This document shows, in pieces, positions 44,571 to 54,189 of a stretch of DNA of 64,000 nt. This stretch comes from Hephaestia caeni (lineage in GTDB: Bacteria; Pseudomonadota; Alphaproteobacteria; Sphingomonadales; Sphingomonadaceae). The notes below the pieces were generated by a model. It worked only from the letters and a program-made list of their open reading frames with translations. It did not search any database and was not told the DNA's origin. Each line of letters starts with the position of its first letter. Positions within the stretch are counted from its first letter, which is position 1. The DNA lies in contig NZ_QXDC01000002.1 of the NCBI RefSeq assembly GCF_003550065.1, positions 372,001 through 436,000 on the forward strand, written 5' to 3'. A program made the position numbers and the translations under genes.

Positions 44571-45677
44571 ATGAACGACACGTCCGAGGGCCACGGCCCC
44601 TATAGCTACGCCGACGCCGGCGTTTCGATCGCCGCGGGTAACGCGTTGGTGAAGGCGATCGCGCCGCTTGCGCGCGCCACACGCCGGCCCGGCGCCGACG
44701 CCGATCTGGGTGGTTTCGGCGGCTTGTTCGATCTCAAGGCCGCAGGCTTCACCGATCCGCTGCTCGTCGCCGCCAATGACGGCGTCGGCACCAAGCTCAA
44801 GCTCGCGATCGATCATGACCGGCACGACGGCGTCGGCATCGATCTCGTCGCGATGTGCGCCAACGATCTGATCGTCCAGGGCGCCGAGCCGCTGTTCTTC
44901 CTCGATTATTATGCCAGCGGCCGGCTCGATGCCGGCGTCGCCGAACGCGTCGTCGCTTCGATCGCTGACGGCTGCCGCCAGGCCGGCTGCGCGCTGATCG
45001 GTGGCGAGACCGCGGAAATGCCGGGCATGTATGCCGAGGGCGATTACGATCTCGCGGGCTTCTGTGTCGGCGCGGTCGAGCGCGATCGCGTGCTGACCGG
45101 CGAAACGATTGCGGGGGGCGATATCATTCTCGGGCTCGGCTCCTCAGGGGTGCATTCCAACGGCTTCTCGCTCGTGCGTCGTCTCGCTGCCGACAAGGGC
45201 TGGGATATGAATGCTCCTGCCCCGTTCGACCACGACATCGCGCTGATCGAGGCGCTGATGGCGCCGACGCGGATCTACGTGAAGGCGCTGCTCCCCTCGA
45301 TCGCCGAGGGTCGGATCAAGGGGCTCGCGCACATCACCGGCGGCGGGCTGCTCGAAAACATCCCGCGCGTGCTGCCTAAAGGTGCGCACGCCCGGATCGA
45401 CGCCGCGGCATGGCCGCAATCGTCGCTGATGGCTTTCCTCCAGCGCGAAGGCCGGATCGAGCCCGAGGAAATGGCGCGTACCTTCAACTGCGGGATCGGC
45501 ATGACGGTGATCGTCGCTGAGACAGAGGTCGAGGCCGTCACCAACGCGCTGACCAGGGCCAATGAGACGGTCCACCGGATCGGGGTGATCGAAAAGGGCA
45601 CGCGCGGCTGCACTGTCGAGGGACCGGCGGGATGCTGGGGTGCCAAGGAAGACTGGTCAGCGGCACATAATGCGTAA
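44571..45677 (+). CDS. purM: Phosphoribosylformylglycinamidine cyclo-ligase
   Basis: Makes aminoimidazole ribotide in purine synthesis. The ATG at 44571 ('[19 protein letters not shown]') gives 368 aa with '[11 protein letters not shown]', '[20 protein letters not shown]', '[11 protein letters not shown]' and '[16 protein letters not shown]'. The frame is open far upstream through the antisense DUF2066 gene, which is not coding. purN follows after 77 nt, the usual pair. Confidence 0.97.
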   Translation: MNDTSEGHGPYSYADAGVSIAAGNALVKAIAPLARATRRPGADADLGGFGGLFDLKAAGFTDPLLVAANDGVGTKLKLAIDHDRHDGVGIDLVAMCANDLIVQGAEPLFFLDYYASGRLDAGVAERVVASIADGCRQAGCALIGGETAEMPGMYAEGDYDLAGFCVGAVERDRVLTGETIAGGDIILGLGSSGVHSNGFSLVRRLAADKGWDMNAPAPFDHDIALIEALMAPTRIYVKALLPSIAEGRIKGLAHITGGGLLENIPRVLPKGAHARIDAAAWPQSSLMAFLQREGRIEPEEMARTFNCGIGMTVIVAETEVEAVTNALTRANETVHRIGVIEKGTRGCTVEGPAGCWGAKEDWSAAHNA

Positions 45678-45754
45678 CCCCCAATTTTCTTCCCCGGCGG
45701 TCCAGTATCGTGCCAGTCGTAGCCGGTCCCCGGCCTCTGCCCGGGAAGCGCGAT

Positions 45755-46324
45755 ATGGATAAGGCCAAAGTCGCCATCCTGATCTCGGGGCGCGGATCGA
45801 ACATGATGGCGCTCGTCGAAGCAGCCAAGGCAGCCGACTGGTCCTACGAAATCGCCATCGTCGCCAGCGACAAGCCCGAGGCGCCGGGGCTCGGCTGGGC
45901 GCGCGCCGAGGGCATCCAGACTTTCGCGCTCTCCCCCCAGGGCATCGGCAAGGCGGCCTACGAGGCGCAGATCGACGCCGCGCTGCGGGCGGCGGGTGCC
46001 GAGGTGATCGCGCTGGCGGGTTATATGCGGCTGCTGTCGGACGATTTCGTCGCGCGCTGGCGCGGGCGGATCATCAACATCCACCCCTCGCTGCTGCCCA
46101 AATACAAAGGGCTCGACACGCACCAGCGCGCGATCGACGCGGGCGATGCGGTCGCGGGCTGCTCGGTCCATATCGTGACCGAGGATCTCGACGGGGGTGA
46201 GGTGCTCGGGCAGGCCCGGATACCCGTTTTGCCCGGCGACACCCCGGAGACCCTCGCCACGCGTGTCCTTGCCGAGGAGCATCGCCTTTATCCGCGCGTT
46301 CTGGCAGAGTTCGTAACCCGATGA
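45755..46324 (+). CDS. purN: Phosphoribosylglycinamide formyltransferase
   Basis: Transfers the formyl group of 10-formyl-THF to GAR. The ATG at 45755 ('MDKAKVAILISGRGSNMMAL') gives 189 aa, with the phosphate loop GRGSNM, 'LAGYMRLLS' and 'NIHPSLLPKYKGLDTH' (catalytic Asn/His) and a later Asp in 'VHIVTEDLDGG'. An in-frame GTG at 45710 would add 15 residues and is less likely. The stop overlaps the next gene by 4 nt. Confidence 0.96.
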   Translation: MDKAKVAILISGRGSNMMALVEAAKAADWSYEIAIVASDKPEAPGLGWARAEGIQTFALSPQGIGKAAYEAQIDAALRAAGAEVIALAGYMRLLSDDFVARWRGRIINIHPSLLPKYKGLDTHQRAIDAGDAVAGCSVHIVTEDLDGGEVLGQARIPVLPGDTPETLATRVLAEEHRLYPRVLAEFVTR

Positions 46325-46683
46325 CCGACGACGGCCCCCTTCCCCGCGTCCGCGCCGCTTGCCTCGCCCTTCCCGAGACGAGCGAAAAGGTGTCGCACGG
46401 CCAGCCGACCTTCTTCGTCGCGGGCAAGCAATTCGCGCAGTTTCGCGACAACCACCACGGTGACGGCCGTACCGTCGTCTGCGTGCGTGTAAGCGGCGGT
46501 GACGAACAGGCGATGTTGCTCGACGTCGATCCGGAGACGTACAGCAAGCCGGCTTATCTGCCGAGCTGGCTGGCGATCGACCTCGCCCGCGCGGACACCG
46601 ATTGGAGCCATGTCGAGGATCGACTCGCGCGAAGCTGGGAATTGGCCGCACCCGCGCGGCTGCTGGAAGCCGGCGGACGATGA
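46321..46683 (+). CDS. MmcQ/YjbR-family DNA-binding-fold protein
   Basis: A 120-residue CyaY-like-fold protein: 'CLALPETSEKVSHGQPTFFV' with 'GKQFAQF', then 'YSKPAYLPSWLAIDL' and the C-terminal 'ARSWELAAPARLLE' are the MmcQ/YjbR pattern. The biochemical role is not established for the family. Both ends overlap neighbours by 4 nt, so it is coupled to purN. Confidence 0.88.
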   Translation: MTDDGPLPRVRAACLALPETSEKVSHGQPTFFVAGKQFAQFRDNHHGDGRTVVCVRVSGGDEQAMLLDVDPETYSKPAYLPSWLAIDLARADTDWSHVEDRLARSWELAAPARLLEAGGR

Positions 46684-47351
46684 GCGATTCTCCGCCCAGC
46701 GAACCCGCAAAGGACGCCGATCCGTCGCCGCTGTCGAGAATGGACACCGCCGCCGAACGCGCGGTCGCCAAGGCGGAAGCTGCGGCCACCCGCCGTCGTT
46801 GGATCACGCTTGCCGAAGTGCTCGCGATCGCAGGCGTCGCGATCGCCGCGCTGACGCTGTGGACCAACTGGTCCGACCGCCGCGATCAGGATGCCGCGCG
46901 CAAGGCCGAGCAGGCCGAGCAGGCGCACGCCGCCGCGATCGTCTCGCTCGTCGCGACCCCGATCGACAGCGGGGCTGCGCTCGCGCTCAAGGATCCGGCG
47001 CACCGTATCCAGAGCATGAGCTTCACCTTTCCGGCTGAACTCGGTCTTTCCAGCCGCAACACGGTGGTCGATACGCGACTCGAGGCAAACTGGTTCGCCG
47101 GCAAAATTCTCGATCTGACAGATGGCGGGGCGGACGAGGCCGAGGGCCGGCTCCCGGTCCTGATCACCAGTGACTATTGGGACGCCGACCAGCATCGCAC
47201 CGATACGGCAATCTACGATGTCGTCTGGCGGATCGAGGGCCGCCTGCTGCGCGGTCGCACGCTACGCCTCAAGGGGCTGGTGCTGCGCGAACGCAGCGAC
47301 TCGCCCAAGCGGCTCAACGCATTATGGGCGCGAGAAAAACCGGCGAACTAG
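46680..47351 (+). CDS. Hypothetical single-pass membrane protein
   Basis: A 223-residue unknown. The N-terminal 38 residues are charged and Ala-rich, one transmembrane helix follows near residues 40-62 ('WITLAEVLAIAGVAIAALTLW'-type), then a short coiled-coil-prone stretch ('DQDAARKAEQAEQAHAAA') and a beta-rich C-terminal domain ('MSFTFPAELGL', 'ILDLTDGG', 'RLPVLITSDYWDAD', 'RLKGLVLRERSD'). The N-terminus is probably cytoplasmic. The ATG overlaps the YjbR gene. No domain is recognised. Confidence 0.8.
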   Translation: MSDSPPSEPAKDADPSPLSRMDTAAERAVAKAEAAATRRRWITLAEVLAIAGVAIAALTLWTNWSDRRDQDAARKAEQAEQAHAAAIVSLVATPIDSGAALALKDPAHRIQSMSFTFPAELGLSSRNTVVDTRLEANWFAGKILDLTDGGADEAEGRLPVLITSDYWDADQHRTDTAIYDVVWRIEGRLLRGRTLRLKGLVLRERSDSPKRLNALWAREKPAN

Positions 47352-47358
47352 GCCGCGT

Positions 47359-47877
47359 CTATACCGCGCGAGCGTAGATCACGTCGTCATGCCAGGTAGT
47401 ACCGACGAGAAACCGCCGTTCACCGACCAGCGCGAAGCCGTGGCGTTCATAGAAGGCCCGCGCCCGCGCGTTCCCGCCATAGACACCAAGCAGGATGCGG
47501 TTTTTGCCGAGGTTGGCGGCGTCGTCGAGCGCCTGGTTCATCAGCGCCGGCCCCATCCCCGCGCCGTGCCAGCGCGAAAGCGTGTAAATTCGTTTGAGTT
47601 CGATATCCTGCGGGCCGGTCTCGATCGGCAGATCGGGCGTGGTCAGCAGCATGTAGCCGAGCGGCGCTCCGCCGGGAATCGCCTCGACCACGGCGACCGC
47701 GCTGTCGGGATCGTCGATCCAATCGGCGAAGGCGGCGGGTGTGTTGTGCTTCAGGCAGTGCGCAATGATATCGGCGCCGTCGAGCACGCCGGCAAACGCG
47801 TCGAGAAAGGTGGCGGAGGCGACGAGCGCGAGCGCGGCCGCGTCATCGCGCTCCGCCGCTCGCACCCGCCACGCCAT
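47359..47877 (-). CDS. GNAT-family N-acetyltransferase
   Basis: A 172-residue acetyl-CoA-dependent acyltransferase from the ATG at 47877 ('MAWRVRAAERDDAAAL'). Motif A is 'IYTLSRWHGAGMGPALMNQAL' (partly R/Q-x-x-G-x-G/A, quoted short), and motif B is 'NARARAFYERHGFALVGERRF'. Some residues resemble RimI/PaiA-type enzymes; the substrate is unknown. It follows ndk by 1 nt on the same strand. Confidence 0.88.
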   Translation of the reverse strand: MAWRVRAAERDDAAALALVASATFLDAFAGVLDGADIIAHCLKHNTPAAFADWIDDPDSAVAVVEAIPGGAPLGYMLLTTPDLPIETGPQDIELKRIYTLSRWHGAGMGPALMNQALDDAANLGKNRILLGVYGGNARARAFYERHGFALVGERRFLVGTTWHDDVIYARAV

Positions 47878-47878
47878 T

Positions 47879-48301
47879 TCAGCCGACGATTTCGTCGGGG
47901 GTGAAGAAATAAGCGATCTCGATCGCCGCATTCTCATCCGAATCGGAGCCGTGGACCGAATTGGCCTCAATCGATTCGGCGATTTCCTTGCGGATCGTGC
48001 CCGGCGTCGCGTCGGCGGGGTTGGTCGCGCCCATCACGTCGCGATTGCGGCGCACCGCGTCCTCGCCTTCGAGTACCTGCACCACAACCGGCCCCGAGAT
48101 CATGAACTCGACCAGATCGTTGAAGAACGGGCGTTCCTTGTGCACCGCATAGAAGCCTTCGGCTTGCTCGCGCGTCATCTTGATGCGCTTCGAGGCGACG
48201 ACGCGCAGGCCGGCATCCTCGAGCATCGTGGTGACGGCGCCGGTCAGGTTGCGGCGCGTGGCATCGGGCTTGATGATCGAAAAGGTACGATTGGCGGCCA
48301 T
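47879..48301 (-). CDS. ndk: Nucleoside diphosphate kinase
   Basis: Balances NTP/NDP pools by a phospho-His intermediate. The 140-residue product begins '[18 protein letters not shown]', with '[15 protein letters not shown]' and the active-site His in '[17 protein letters not shown]'. It lies with holC and pepA on the minus strand, common in alphaproteobacteria. Confidence 0.97.
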   Translation of the reverse strand: MAANRTFSIIKPDATRRNLTGAVTTMLEDAGLRVVASKRIKMTREQAEGFYAVHKERPFFNDLVEFMISGPVVVQVLEGEDAVRRNRDVMGATNPADATPGTIRKEIAESIEANSVHGSDSDENAAIEIAYFFTPDEIVG

Positions 48302-48377
48302 GGCGGTCGCGTGCTCCTGCTGGTTGTGTCGAAAGTCGCGCCGCCCTAGTCGCGGTCGCGCTGCGATGCAACCCGAC

Positions 48378-48815
48378 TCAGGCGGCCTGCTCCCAGCGGC
48401 CGCTGTCGTCCTGCTTCCAATAGCGGCGGTCGATGCCGTCCCGCGTCGCGAGCGATTTCCACGTCAGCCGCGCCTCGCGAATCCGCTCCTCGTCGAACAG
48501 GTGGAAGGCGCGATCGAATCCCAGCGCCTCCTCGCGCCACACCCCGTCGGCAAGCAGGATGTTGCGCGCGCCGTTCGCCGCGTCGGGCGCGGCCGCGAGC
48601 AGGATGGGCTGCGCGGCGTCGCGATCGCCCCCGGCGCAGGCGTGCGGCAGAAAGCTCTCCGCCTTGTACGTCCAGAGCAACCGATCGAGCGCGGGCAGCC
48701 GGGCGTCTTCGACGACGATCAGCAGACGGCCGCCGTCGGCGACGACCCGCTCGGCGAGCCGCGGCAGCACGCGATCGAGCGGTGTTGCGGTCAAATGGTA
48801 GAAATCGACCTGCAC
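48378..48815 (-). CDS. holC: DNA polymerase III subunit chi
   Basis: Small clamp-loader accessory subunit that binds SSB. The 145-residue protein from the GTG at 48815 ('[20 protein letters not shown]') has '[10 protein letters not shown]', '[19 protein letters not shown]' and 'HLFDE', the HolC pattern. It is 7 nt downstream of pepA, the conserved pepA-holC arrangement. Confidence 0.92.
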   Translation of the reverse strand: MQVDFYHLTATPLDRVLPRLAERVVADGGRLLIVVEDARLPALDRLLWTYKAESFLPHACAGGDRDAAQPILLAAAPDAANGARNILLADGVWREEALGFDRAFHLFDEERIREARLTWKSLATRDGIDRRYWKQDDSGRWEQAA

Positions 48816-48822
48816 AACCCTG

Positions 48823-50295
48823 CTATTGCTCGAAATTATCGGCCACGAACCGATCTAGCACGCGCACGCCGAATCCGGTCGCGCCCTTGTCATAGGTCGC
48901 GCCGGGCTTGTCGGCCCAGACCATGCCGGCGATGTCGAGATGCGCCCAGCGCACCCCGTCCTCGACGAAGCGCTTGAGGAATTGCGCCGCGGTGATCGAT
49001 CCCGCGCCGCGCGGGCCGACGTTCTTCATGTCGGCGATCTGGCTGTCGAGCAGCTTGTTATAGGCATCGGCGAGCGGGAACCGCCACAATTTGTCGCCCG
49101 AGGCGAGCCCCGCCGCGAGCAGTTGCTCGGCGAGCTTGTCATCGTTCGAGAACAGCCCGCCATGCTCGTTGCCGAGCGCGATGATCATCGCGCCGGTCAG
49201 CGTCGCGAGATCGATGATCGTCTTGGGTCGATGCGTGCGCTGGACCCAGGTGAGCGCGTCGCTGAGCACCAATCGCCCCTCGGCGTCGGTGTTGATTACT
49301 TCAATCGTCTGCCCCGACATCGACGTCACGACATCGCCGGGGCGCTGCGCGTTGCCGTCGGGCATGTTCTCGACCAGCCCGCACACGCCGATCACGTTCG
49401 CCTTCGCCTTGCGCAGCGCGAGCGTCTTCATCGTTCCGACGACGGCGCCCGCGCCGCCCATGTCCCACTTCATGTCCTCCATGCCGCCGGCGGGCTTGAT
49501 CGAGATGCCGCCGGTATCGAAGGTCACGCCCTTGCCGACCAGCGCGAGCGCGGGATCGCCCTCCCCGGCCCCGTTCCACTTGAGCGCCAGCAGCCGCGGC
49601 GCACGGCGCGATCCCTGGTTGACGCCGAGCAGCGCTCCCATGCCGAGGTCGCGCATCTCGTCCTCGCCGAGCACGGTGATCTCGAGCCCGAGCCCTTCGA
49701 CAGACTCGCTGACGCGGGCGACGAAGCTTTCGGGATAGATGATATTGGCGGGCTCGGTGACGAGTTCGCGGGTCAGCGACAAGCCCTGCGTCAGCGCCTC
49801 GCGCGGTGCCCATTCGGCATCGGTGCCCGCGGGCGCACCGGCGATCGTGATCGTCGCCAAAGTCGGTTTCGCCTTGTCGGCAAGCCTGGTGCGATAGAGG
49901 TCGTACCGCCAACCGCGCTGCGCGGCGCCGGCGGCGAACCGTGCCACCGCGCGCGGCGCGGGTGCCCCGGGCAGCGCGCCGAAATCGACCGTGATCGTGG
50001 TGGTGCCCGAGGTGAGATAGCGCGCCGTCAGCGCCCCGCCCGCGCGTTCGTAATCGGCCTCGCCGGCGCCGATCCCGATCAACGCGACGCGCTGAACGCC
50101 CTCGCCCGCTGCAACCACCGCCTCGACGATGGCGCCCGCCTCGCCCTCGAAGCGTCCGGCCCGGGCGGCGGCGAGCAGCACGCGCTGCGCCGACGCGTCG
50201 AGATCGCCGAAAGCGATCCGCGCCAGACCGTCCTTTTCGACGGGAAGCACCACGAAATCCGCATCGGCGCGGGCGGCTGAAAATTGAATCTGCAT
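48823..50295 (-). CDS. pepA: Leucyl aminopeptidase
   Basis: M17 family hexameric dizinc aminopeptidase. The ATG at 50295 gives 490 aa; a TTG directly upstream at 50298 is a weaker alternative. The C-terminal catalytic domain has 'LVGKGVTFDTGGISIKPAGG' (Lys/Asp metal ligands), the M17 signature 'NTDAEGRLVLSDAL' and 'DLATLTGAMIIALG'. The N-terminal domain is divergent, as usual. It is divergent from lptD. Confidence 0.96.
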   Translation of the reverse strand: MQIQFSAARADADFVVLPVEKDGLARIAFGDLDASAQRVLLAAARAGRFEGEAGAIVEAVVAAGEGVQRVALIGIGAGEADYERAGGALTARYLTSGTTTITVDFGALPGAPAPRAVARFAAGAAQRGWRYDLYRTRLADKAKPTLATITIAGAPAGTDAEWAPREALTQGLSLTRELVTEPANIIYPESFVARVSESVEGLGLEITVLGEDEMRDLGMGALLGVNQGSRRAPRLLALKWNGAGEGDPALALVGKGVTFDTGGISIKPAGGMEDMKWDMGGAGAVVGTMKTLALRKAKANVIGVCGLVENMPDGNAQRPGDVVTSMSGQTIEVINTDAEGRLVLSDALTWVQRTHRPKTIIDLATLTGAMIIALGNEHGGLFSNDDKLAEQLLAAGLASGDKLWRFPLADAYNKLLDSQIADMKNVGPRGAGSITAAQFLKRFVEDGVRWAHLDIAGMVWADKPGATYDKGATGFGVRVLDRFVADNFEQ

Positions 50296-50457
50296 CAAAT
50301 CCTCGGAAAAATAATTCGCTCAGGCGAGTCGTGTGCTCGTCCTAATCGAGCCACGGTTGCGTGGCAAAGCGCGCACCGTCGATTGCGATCCGCGTGCGGC
50401 AGTGCGATAGGCGTTCCCCGCTTGAACGCACCTGGCCCGTTGGGGGAAGAGTTTACC

Positions 50458-52698
50458 GTGACCCGGCACGCCTTGTTGGCCACTTGCGTCTTCAGCGCGA
50501 CGGCGCTGATGGGCGGCCGCGCGCACGCGCAGGATCTGCTGCGGCCGGATGCCCCGCCCCCGCCTCCCGCCGAGCAGGCGCTCCCCGAGGATCCGGACCA
50601 GATCCAGTTCTCCTCGGGCACGCTCGAATACGATATGGATGCCGATATCGTCACCGCGAGCGGCGACGTGCGGATGGCCCGCCGCGGCGATCGGTTGCGC
50701 GCCGATCAGGTCGTCTGGAACCGGAAGACGGGCCAGGTCGTCGCCACCGGCAACATCGCGGTGACCAACCCCGAAGGCGACATCGCCTATGGCGATCGCA
50801 TCGAACTCACCGATTCGCTGCGCGACGGGGTGGTCGAGAACATGCTGATCGTGCTCGATGAGGGCGGTCGCCTGGCGGCGCGGCGCGGCACGCGCGACGA
50901 AAATGGCGTCGCCACGCTCGAAGGCGCGGCCTACACGCCGTGCGCGGTGACGACGTCGGCCGGGTGCCCCAAGGAGCCGACGTGGAAGATCAGCGCGGTG
51001 CGCGTCACTTATCGCCCCGATCGGCACCGGGTCTATTATCAGGGCGCGCGGCTCGATCTGTTCGGGATCGGGATACCGCTGCCGTCGTTCTCGCATCCGA
51101 TCGGCGACGGTGCCGACAGCGGCTTCCTGGCCCCCGACATCCGTTATGACCGGACCAACGGCATCGAGATCGCCGTCCCCTATAATTTCCAGTTCGCGCT
51201 CAATCGCGCGGCGACGGTAACGCCGCACCTGTTCAGCGACACGATGCCGATGCTCCAGGCCGAATATCGCGAAATCAATCGCCTCGGCGCGTTCCGGGTG
51301 ACCGGCTACGGCACCGTCAGCCGCCGCAGCGACGATCATATCGGCTCCTCCCTGTCGGACAGCGAACAGGATTTTCGCGGCTATCTCGATGCCACGGGCC
51401 GCTATCAACTCGATCCGAACTGGAGCGTCAGCGGATCGATCCGGCTCGCGACCGACGATACCTTCCTGCGCCGCTACGACATTTCGCGCGACGATCGGCT
51501 GCGCAACACGATCCGGCTCGAACGGATCGATCGCGACAGCTATTTCTCGATCGCCGGCTGGGCGGTGCAGACGCTGCGCGTCGACGACGACCAGGGAATG
51601 CAGCCGATCGCTCTGCCCGAGATCGACTATCGCCGCCGGATCGAGCACGCGCCGCTCGGCGGCACGCTGATGCTCCAGGCCAATTCGCTCGCGCTCACCC
51701 GTACCGAGGGGCAGGATACGCAACGCGCCTTCGCCAGCGCACGCTGGGATCTGCGCAAGCTGACCCGCTGGGGGCAGGAAGTGACATTCACCGCTTATGC
51801 GCGCGGCGATCTCTACAACACGCACGACACGCTGGAGACCACGGTGGCGAGCTATCGCGGCGAGCCGGGGTTCAACGCCCGCGCGATCGGGGCGGTCGCG
51901 GTCGACGTCAAATGGCCGCTGATCGGCAGCTTCCTGGGCGGCACGCAGCGCTTGACGCCGCGCGTCCAGGTCGTCGCCTCGCCGCATATCGCCAATCTCG
52001 ATCTGCCCAACGAGGACGCGCGCGCCGTCGATCTTGAGGATTCGAACCTGTTCGCGCTCAATCGCTTCGCCGGCTATGACCGGTTCGAGGATTCGACGCG
52101 GTTCACCTACGGCGTGGATTATTCGCTGAGCCTGCCGGGCATCTCGATCGATACCACGGTGGGGCAGAGCTACCGCCTGACGACGCGGCCCAGCCTGTTC
52201 CCCGACGGCACCGGGCTCACCGATCGTTTCTCCGATTATGTCGGCCGCACCGAAATCCGCTATCGCGATTTCGTCTCGCTCGTGCATCGTTTCCGGCTCG
52301 ACAAGGACAATCTCGCGTTCCGGCGTAACGAGATCGATGCGACGATCGGGTCGCGGCGGACCTATGCGATGCTGGGCTATCTGCGGCTCAACCGCAACAT
52401 CACCGAGGAACTGGAAGATCTGCGCGACCGTGAAGAGGCGCGGGTCGGTGCGCGGGTGCAGGTCACGCGGTTCTGGTCGGTGTTCGGCTCGGCGATCGTC
52501 GACCTCACCGATCGCAAGGAGGACCCGTTATCGTCGTCCGACGGGTTCGATCCGGTTCGCCACCGGCTCGGCGTCGCCTATGAGGACGATTGCCTGAAGC
52601 TTGGTGTCACCTGGCGGCGCGATTATGCGGATACCGGGGACGCACGGCGGGGAAACACGTTTTTACTGACTCTGGGATTGAAGAACCTGGGGGGTTGA
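50458..52698 (+). CDS. lptD: LPS-assembly protein LptD
   Basis: Outer membrane barrel that inserts LPS into the outer leaflet. The GTG at 50458 gives 746 aa with a signal peptide ending 'GGRAHAQ'. The OstA-like jellyroll domain runs from about residue 45 ('QFSSGTLEYDMDADIVTASG', 'GNIAVTNPEGDIAYGDRIEL'), then a cysteine pair ('TPCAVTTSAGCPK') and the barrel domain ('LPSFSHPIGDGADSGFLAP'), ending 'TFLLTLGLKNLGG'. The open frame from 50284 to the GTG is unlikely to be coding. surA, its chaperone, follows. Confidence 0.95.
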   Translation: MTRHALLATCVFSATALMGGRAHAQDLLRPDAPPPPPAEQALPEDPDQIQFSSGTLEYDMDADIVTASGDVRMARRGDRLRADQVVWNRKTGQVVATGNIAVTNPEGDIAYGDRIELTDSLRDGVVENMLIVLDEGGRLAARRGTRDENGVATLEGAAYTPCAVTTSAGCPKEPTWKISAVRVTYRPDRHRVYYQGARLDLFGIGIPLPSFSHPIGDGADSGFLAPDIRYDRTNGIEIAVPYNFQFALNRAATVTPHLFSDTMPMLQAEYREINRLGAFRVTGYGTVSRRSDDHIGSSLSDSEQDFRGYLDATGRYQLDPNWSVSGSIRLATDDTFLRRYDISRDDRLRNTIRLERIDRDSYFSIAGWAVQTLRVDDDQGMQPIALPEIDYRRRIEHAPLGGTLMLQANSLALTRTEGQDTQRAFASARWDLRKLTRWGQEVTFTAYARGDLYNTHDTLETTVASYRGEPGFNARAIGAVAVDVKWPLIGSFLGGTQRLTPRVQVVASPHIANLDLPNEDARAVDLEDSNLFALNRFAGYDRFEDSTRFTYGVDYSLSLPGISIDTTVGQSYRLTTRPSLFPDGTGLTDRFSDYVGRTEIRYRDFVSLVHRFRLDKDNLAFRRNEIDATIGSRRTYAMLGYLRLNRNITEELEDLRDREEARVGARVQVTRFWSVFGSAIVDLTDRKEDPLSSSDGFDPVRHRLGVAYEDDCLKLGVTWRRDYADTGDARRGNTFLLTLGLKNLGG

Positions 52699-52790
52699 AG
52701 AACCGGGGCCGCTAAGCCAAGGTTCAGCAAAATGGGCATAGGTCAGCCCGCGAGCGCGCGGCCGCGACGAATGAGGTTTTGAACATTGTG

Positions 52791-54161
52791 ATGATATCGT
52801 TGACGAAAGCGGCGGGGCTGGGCCGCTGGACGGGGTTCGCTGCGGGATTGGCGCTCGCGACCGCGCTCGTGGCGCAGACCGCCGATCAACAGCCGGCGGG
52901 CGATGCCCCCAATTCGGCGGCCAATCTGAACATCCCCGCCGATGCCCAGATTCTCGGCAAGGCCGATCCCAACGTGCGCAAGCCGACCGCGATCGTCAAC
53001 GATGCGGTCATCACCGGCACCGACGTCGATCAGCGCGTGGCGTTGATCAAGGCGGCCAACAACATTCCCGATCTGCCGCCTGCGGACCTCGAGCGGCTGC
53101 GACTCCAGATTCTGGCGCAATTGATCGACGAGACGCTGCAAATCCAGGAAGCCAAGGCCAACGAAATCAAGGTCACGCCGGCCGAGGTAAATCAGGGTTT
53201 CGCGCGTGTTGCCCGGAACTTCGAGAAGACACCTGACAGCATGCGCGAATATCTGCATTCGATCGGCTCGTCGGATCGGACGCTCAAACTCCAGATCGAG
53301 GCCGAACTCGCCTGGCAGCGTTATCTCGGCCAGCAGGTGACGCCATACATCAATGTAGGCGAGGAAGAGGTCCAGGGAATCCTCAACCGGTTGAAGTCGC
53401 AGGAAGGCCAGCCTGAATATCACCTCAAGGAAATCTTCCTCGGCGCCACCCCCGATCGGCTCGACGAGGTTGCGCGCAATGCGCAAGGGCTGATGGATGA
53501 AATCAAGAAGGGCCAGCAGCCGTTCGAATATTTCACCCAATATTCCGAAGCCTCGACCAAGGCTGTCGGCGGCGATCTCGGCTGGGTCCAGACCGATACG
53601 CTGCCCGCCCCGCTCGCGGAGGCCGCGCAGCAGATGGAAGTCGGGCAGGTTGCCGGCCCGATCCAGATTCCCGGCGGCTTCTCGATCTTGTATCTGGTCG
53701 ACGAGCGCAAGGTGCTGACCGCCGATCCGCGCGATGCGCGGCTGAGTCTGCGTCAGTTGACGATCCAGTTCGCCAAGGGAACGTCGCAGGAACAGGCCAC
53801 CGCACGCGCCAGCCAGTTCGCGGAGGCGACCAAGGCGATCAAGGGTTGCGGCGACGCGACCGCGGTCGCGAAGCAGATCGGCGCCGAAGTGGTCGACAAC
53901 GATCAAGTGCGCGTACGCGACCTGCCGGCGCAATTGCAGCAACTCGTCCTCAACATGAGCATCGGCGAAGCGACGCCGCCGTTCGGCTCGCCGACCGAAG
54001 GCGTGCGGACGCTCGTGCTGTGCGGCCGCGACGATCCGCAATCGGGCCAGCTCCCTGATCCGTCTCAGGTTCAAGGGCAGCTTGAACAGCAACGCGTCAA
54101 CCTGCGTGCGCAGCAGATGCTGCGTGATCTCAGGCGCGACGCAATCGTCGAGTATCGGTGA
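52791..54161 (+). CDS. surA: SurA-like periplasmic peptidyl-prolyl isomerase
   Basis: Periplasmic chaperone/PPIase for outer membrane proteins, including LptD. ATG at 52791 is chosen; GTG at 52788 and TTG at 52779 in frame are alternatives (GAGG lies at 52773-52776). The product is 456 aa: an N-terminal hydrophobic signal ('FAAGLALATALVA'), a SurA N-terminal helical domain ('IVNDAVITGTDVDQRVALI'), and parvulin-type rotamase domain(s) from about residue 205 ('YHLKEIFLGATP', 'GGDLGWVQTDTLPAPL', 'GPIQIPGGFSILYLVDER'). A second, weaker rotamase-like segment follows. The lptD-surA-pdxA-rsmA order is conserved. Confidence 0.92.
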   Translation: MISLTKAAGLGRWTGFAAGLALATALVAQTADQQPAGDAPNSAANLNIPADAQILGKADPNVRKPTAIVNDAVITGTDVDQRVALIKAANNIPDLPPADLERLRLQILAQLIDETLQIQEAKANEIKVTPAEVNQGFARVARNFEKTPDSMREYLHSIGSSDRTLKLQIEAELAWQRYLGQQVTPYINVGEEEVQGILNRLKSQEGQPEYHLKEIFLGATPDRLDEVARNAQGLMDEIKKGQQPFEYFTQYSEASTKAVGGDLGWVQTDTLPAPLAEAAQQMEVGQVAGPIQIPGGFSILYLVDERKVLTADPRDARLSLRQLTIQFAKGTSQEQATARASQFAEATKAIKGCGDATAVAKQIGAEVVDNDQVRVRDLPAQLQQLVLNMSIGEATPPFGSPTEGVRTLVLCGRDDPQSGQLPDPSQVQGQLEQQRVNLRAQQMLRDLRRDAIVEYR

Positions 54162-54189
54162 TGCGGTGGATCGCATCACGCCGGAGTCG

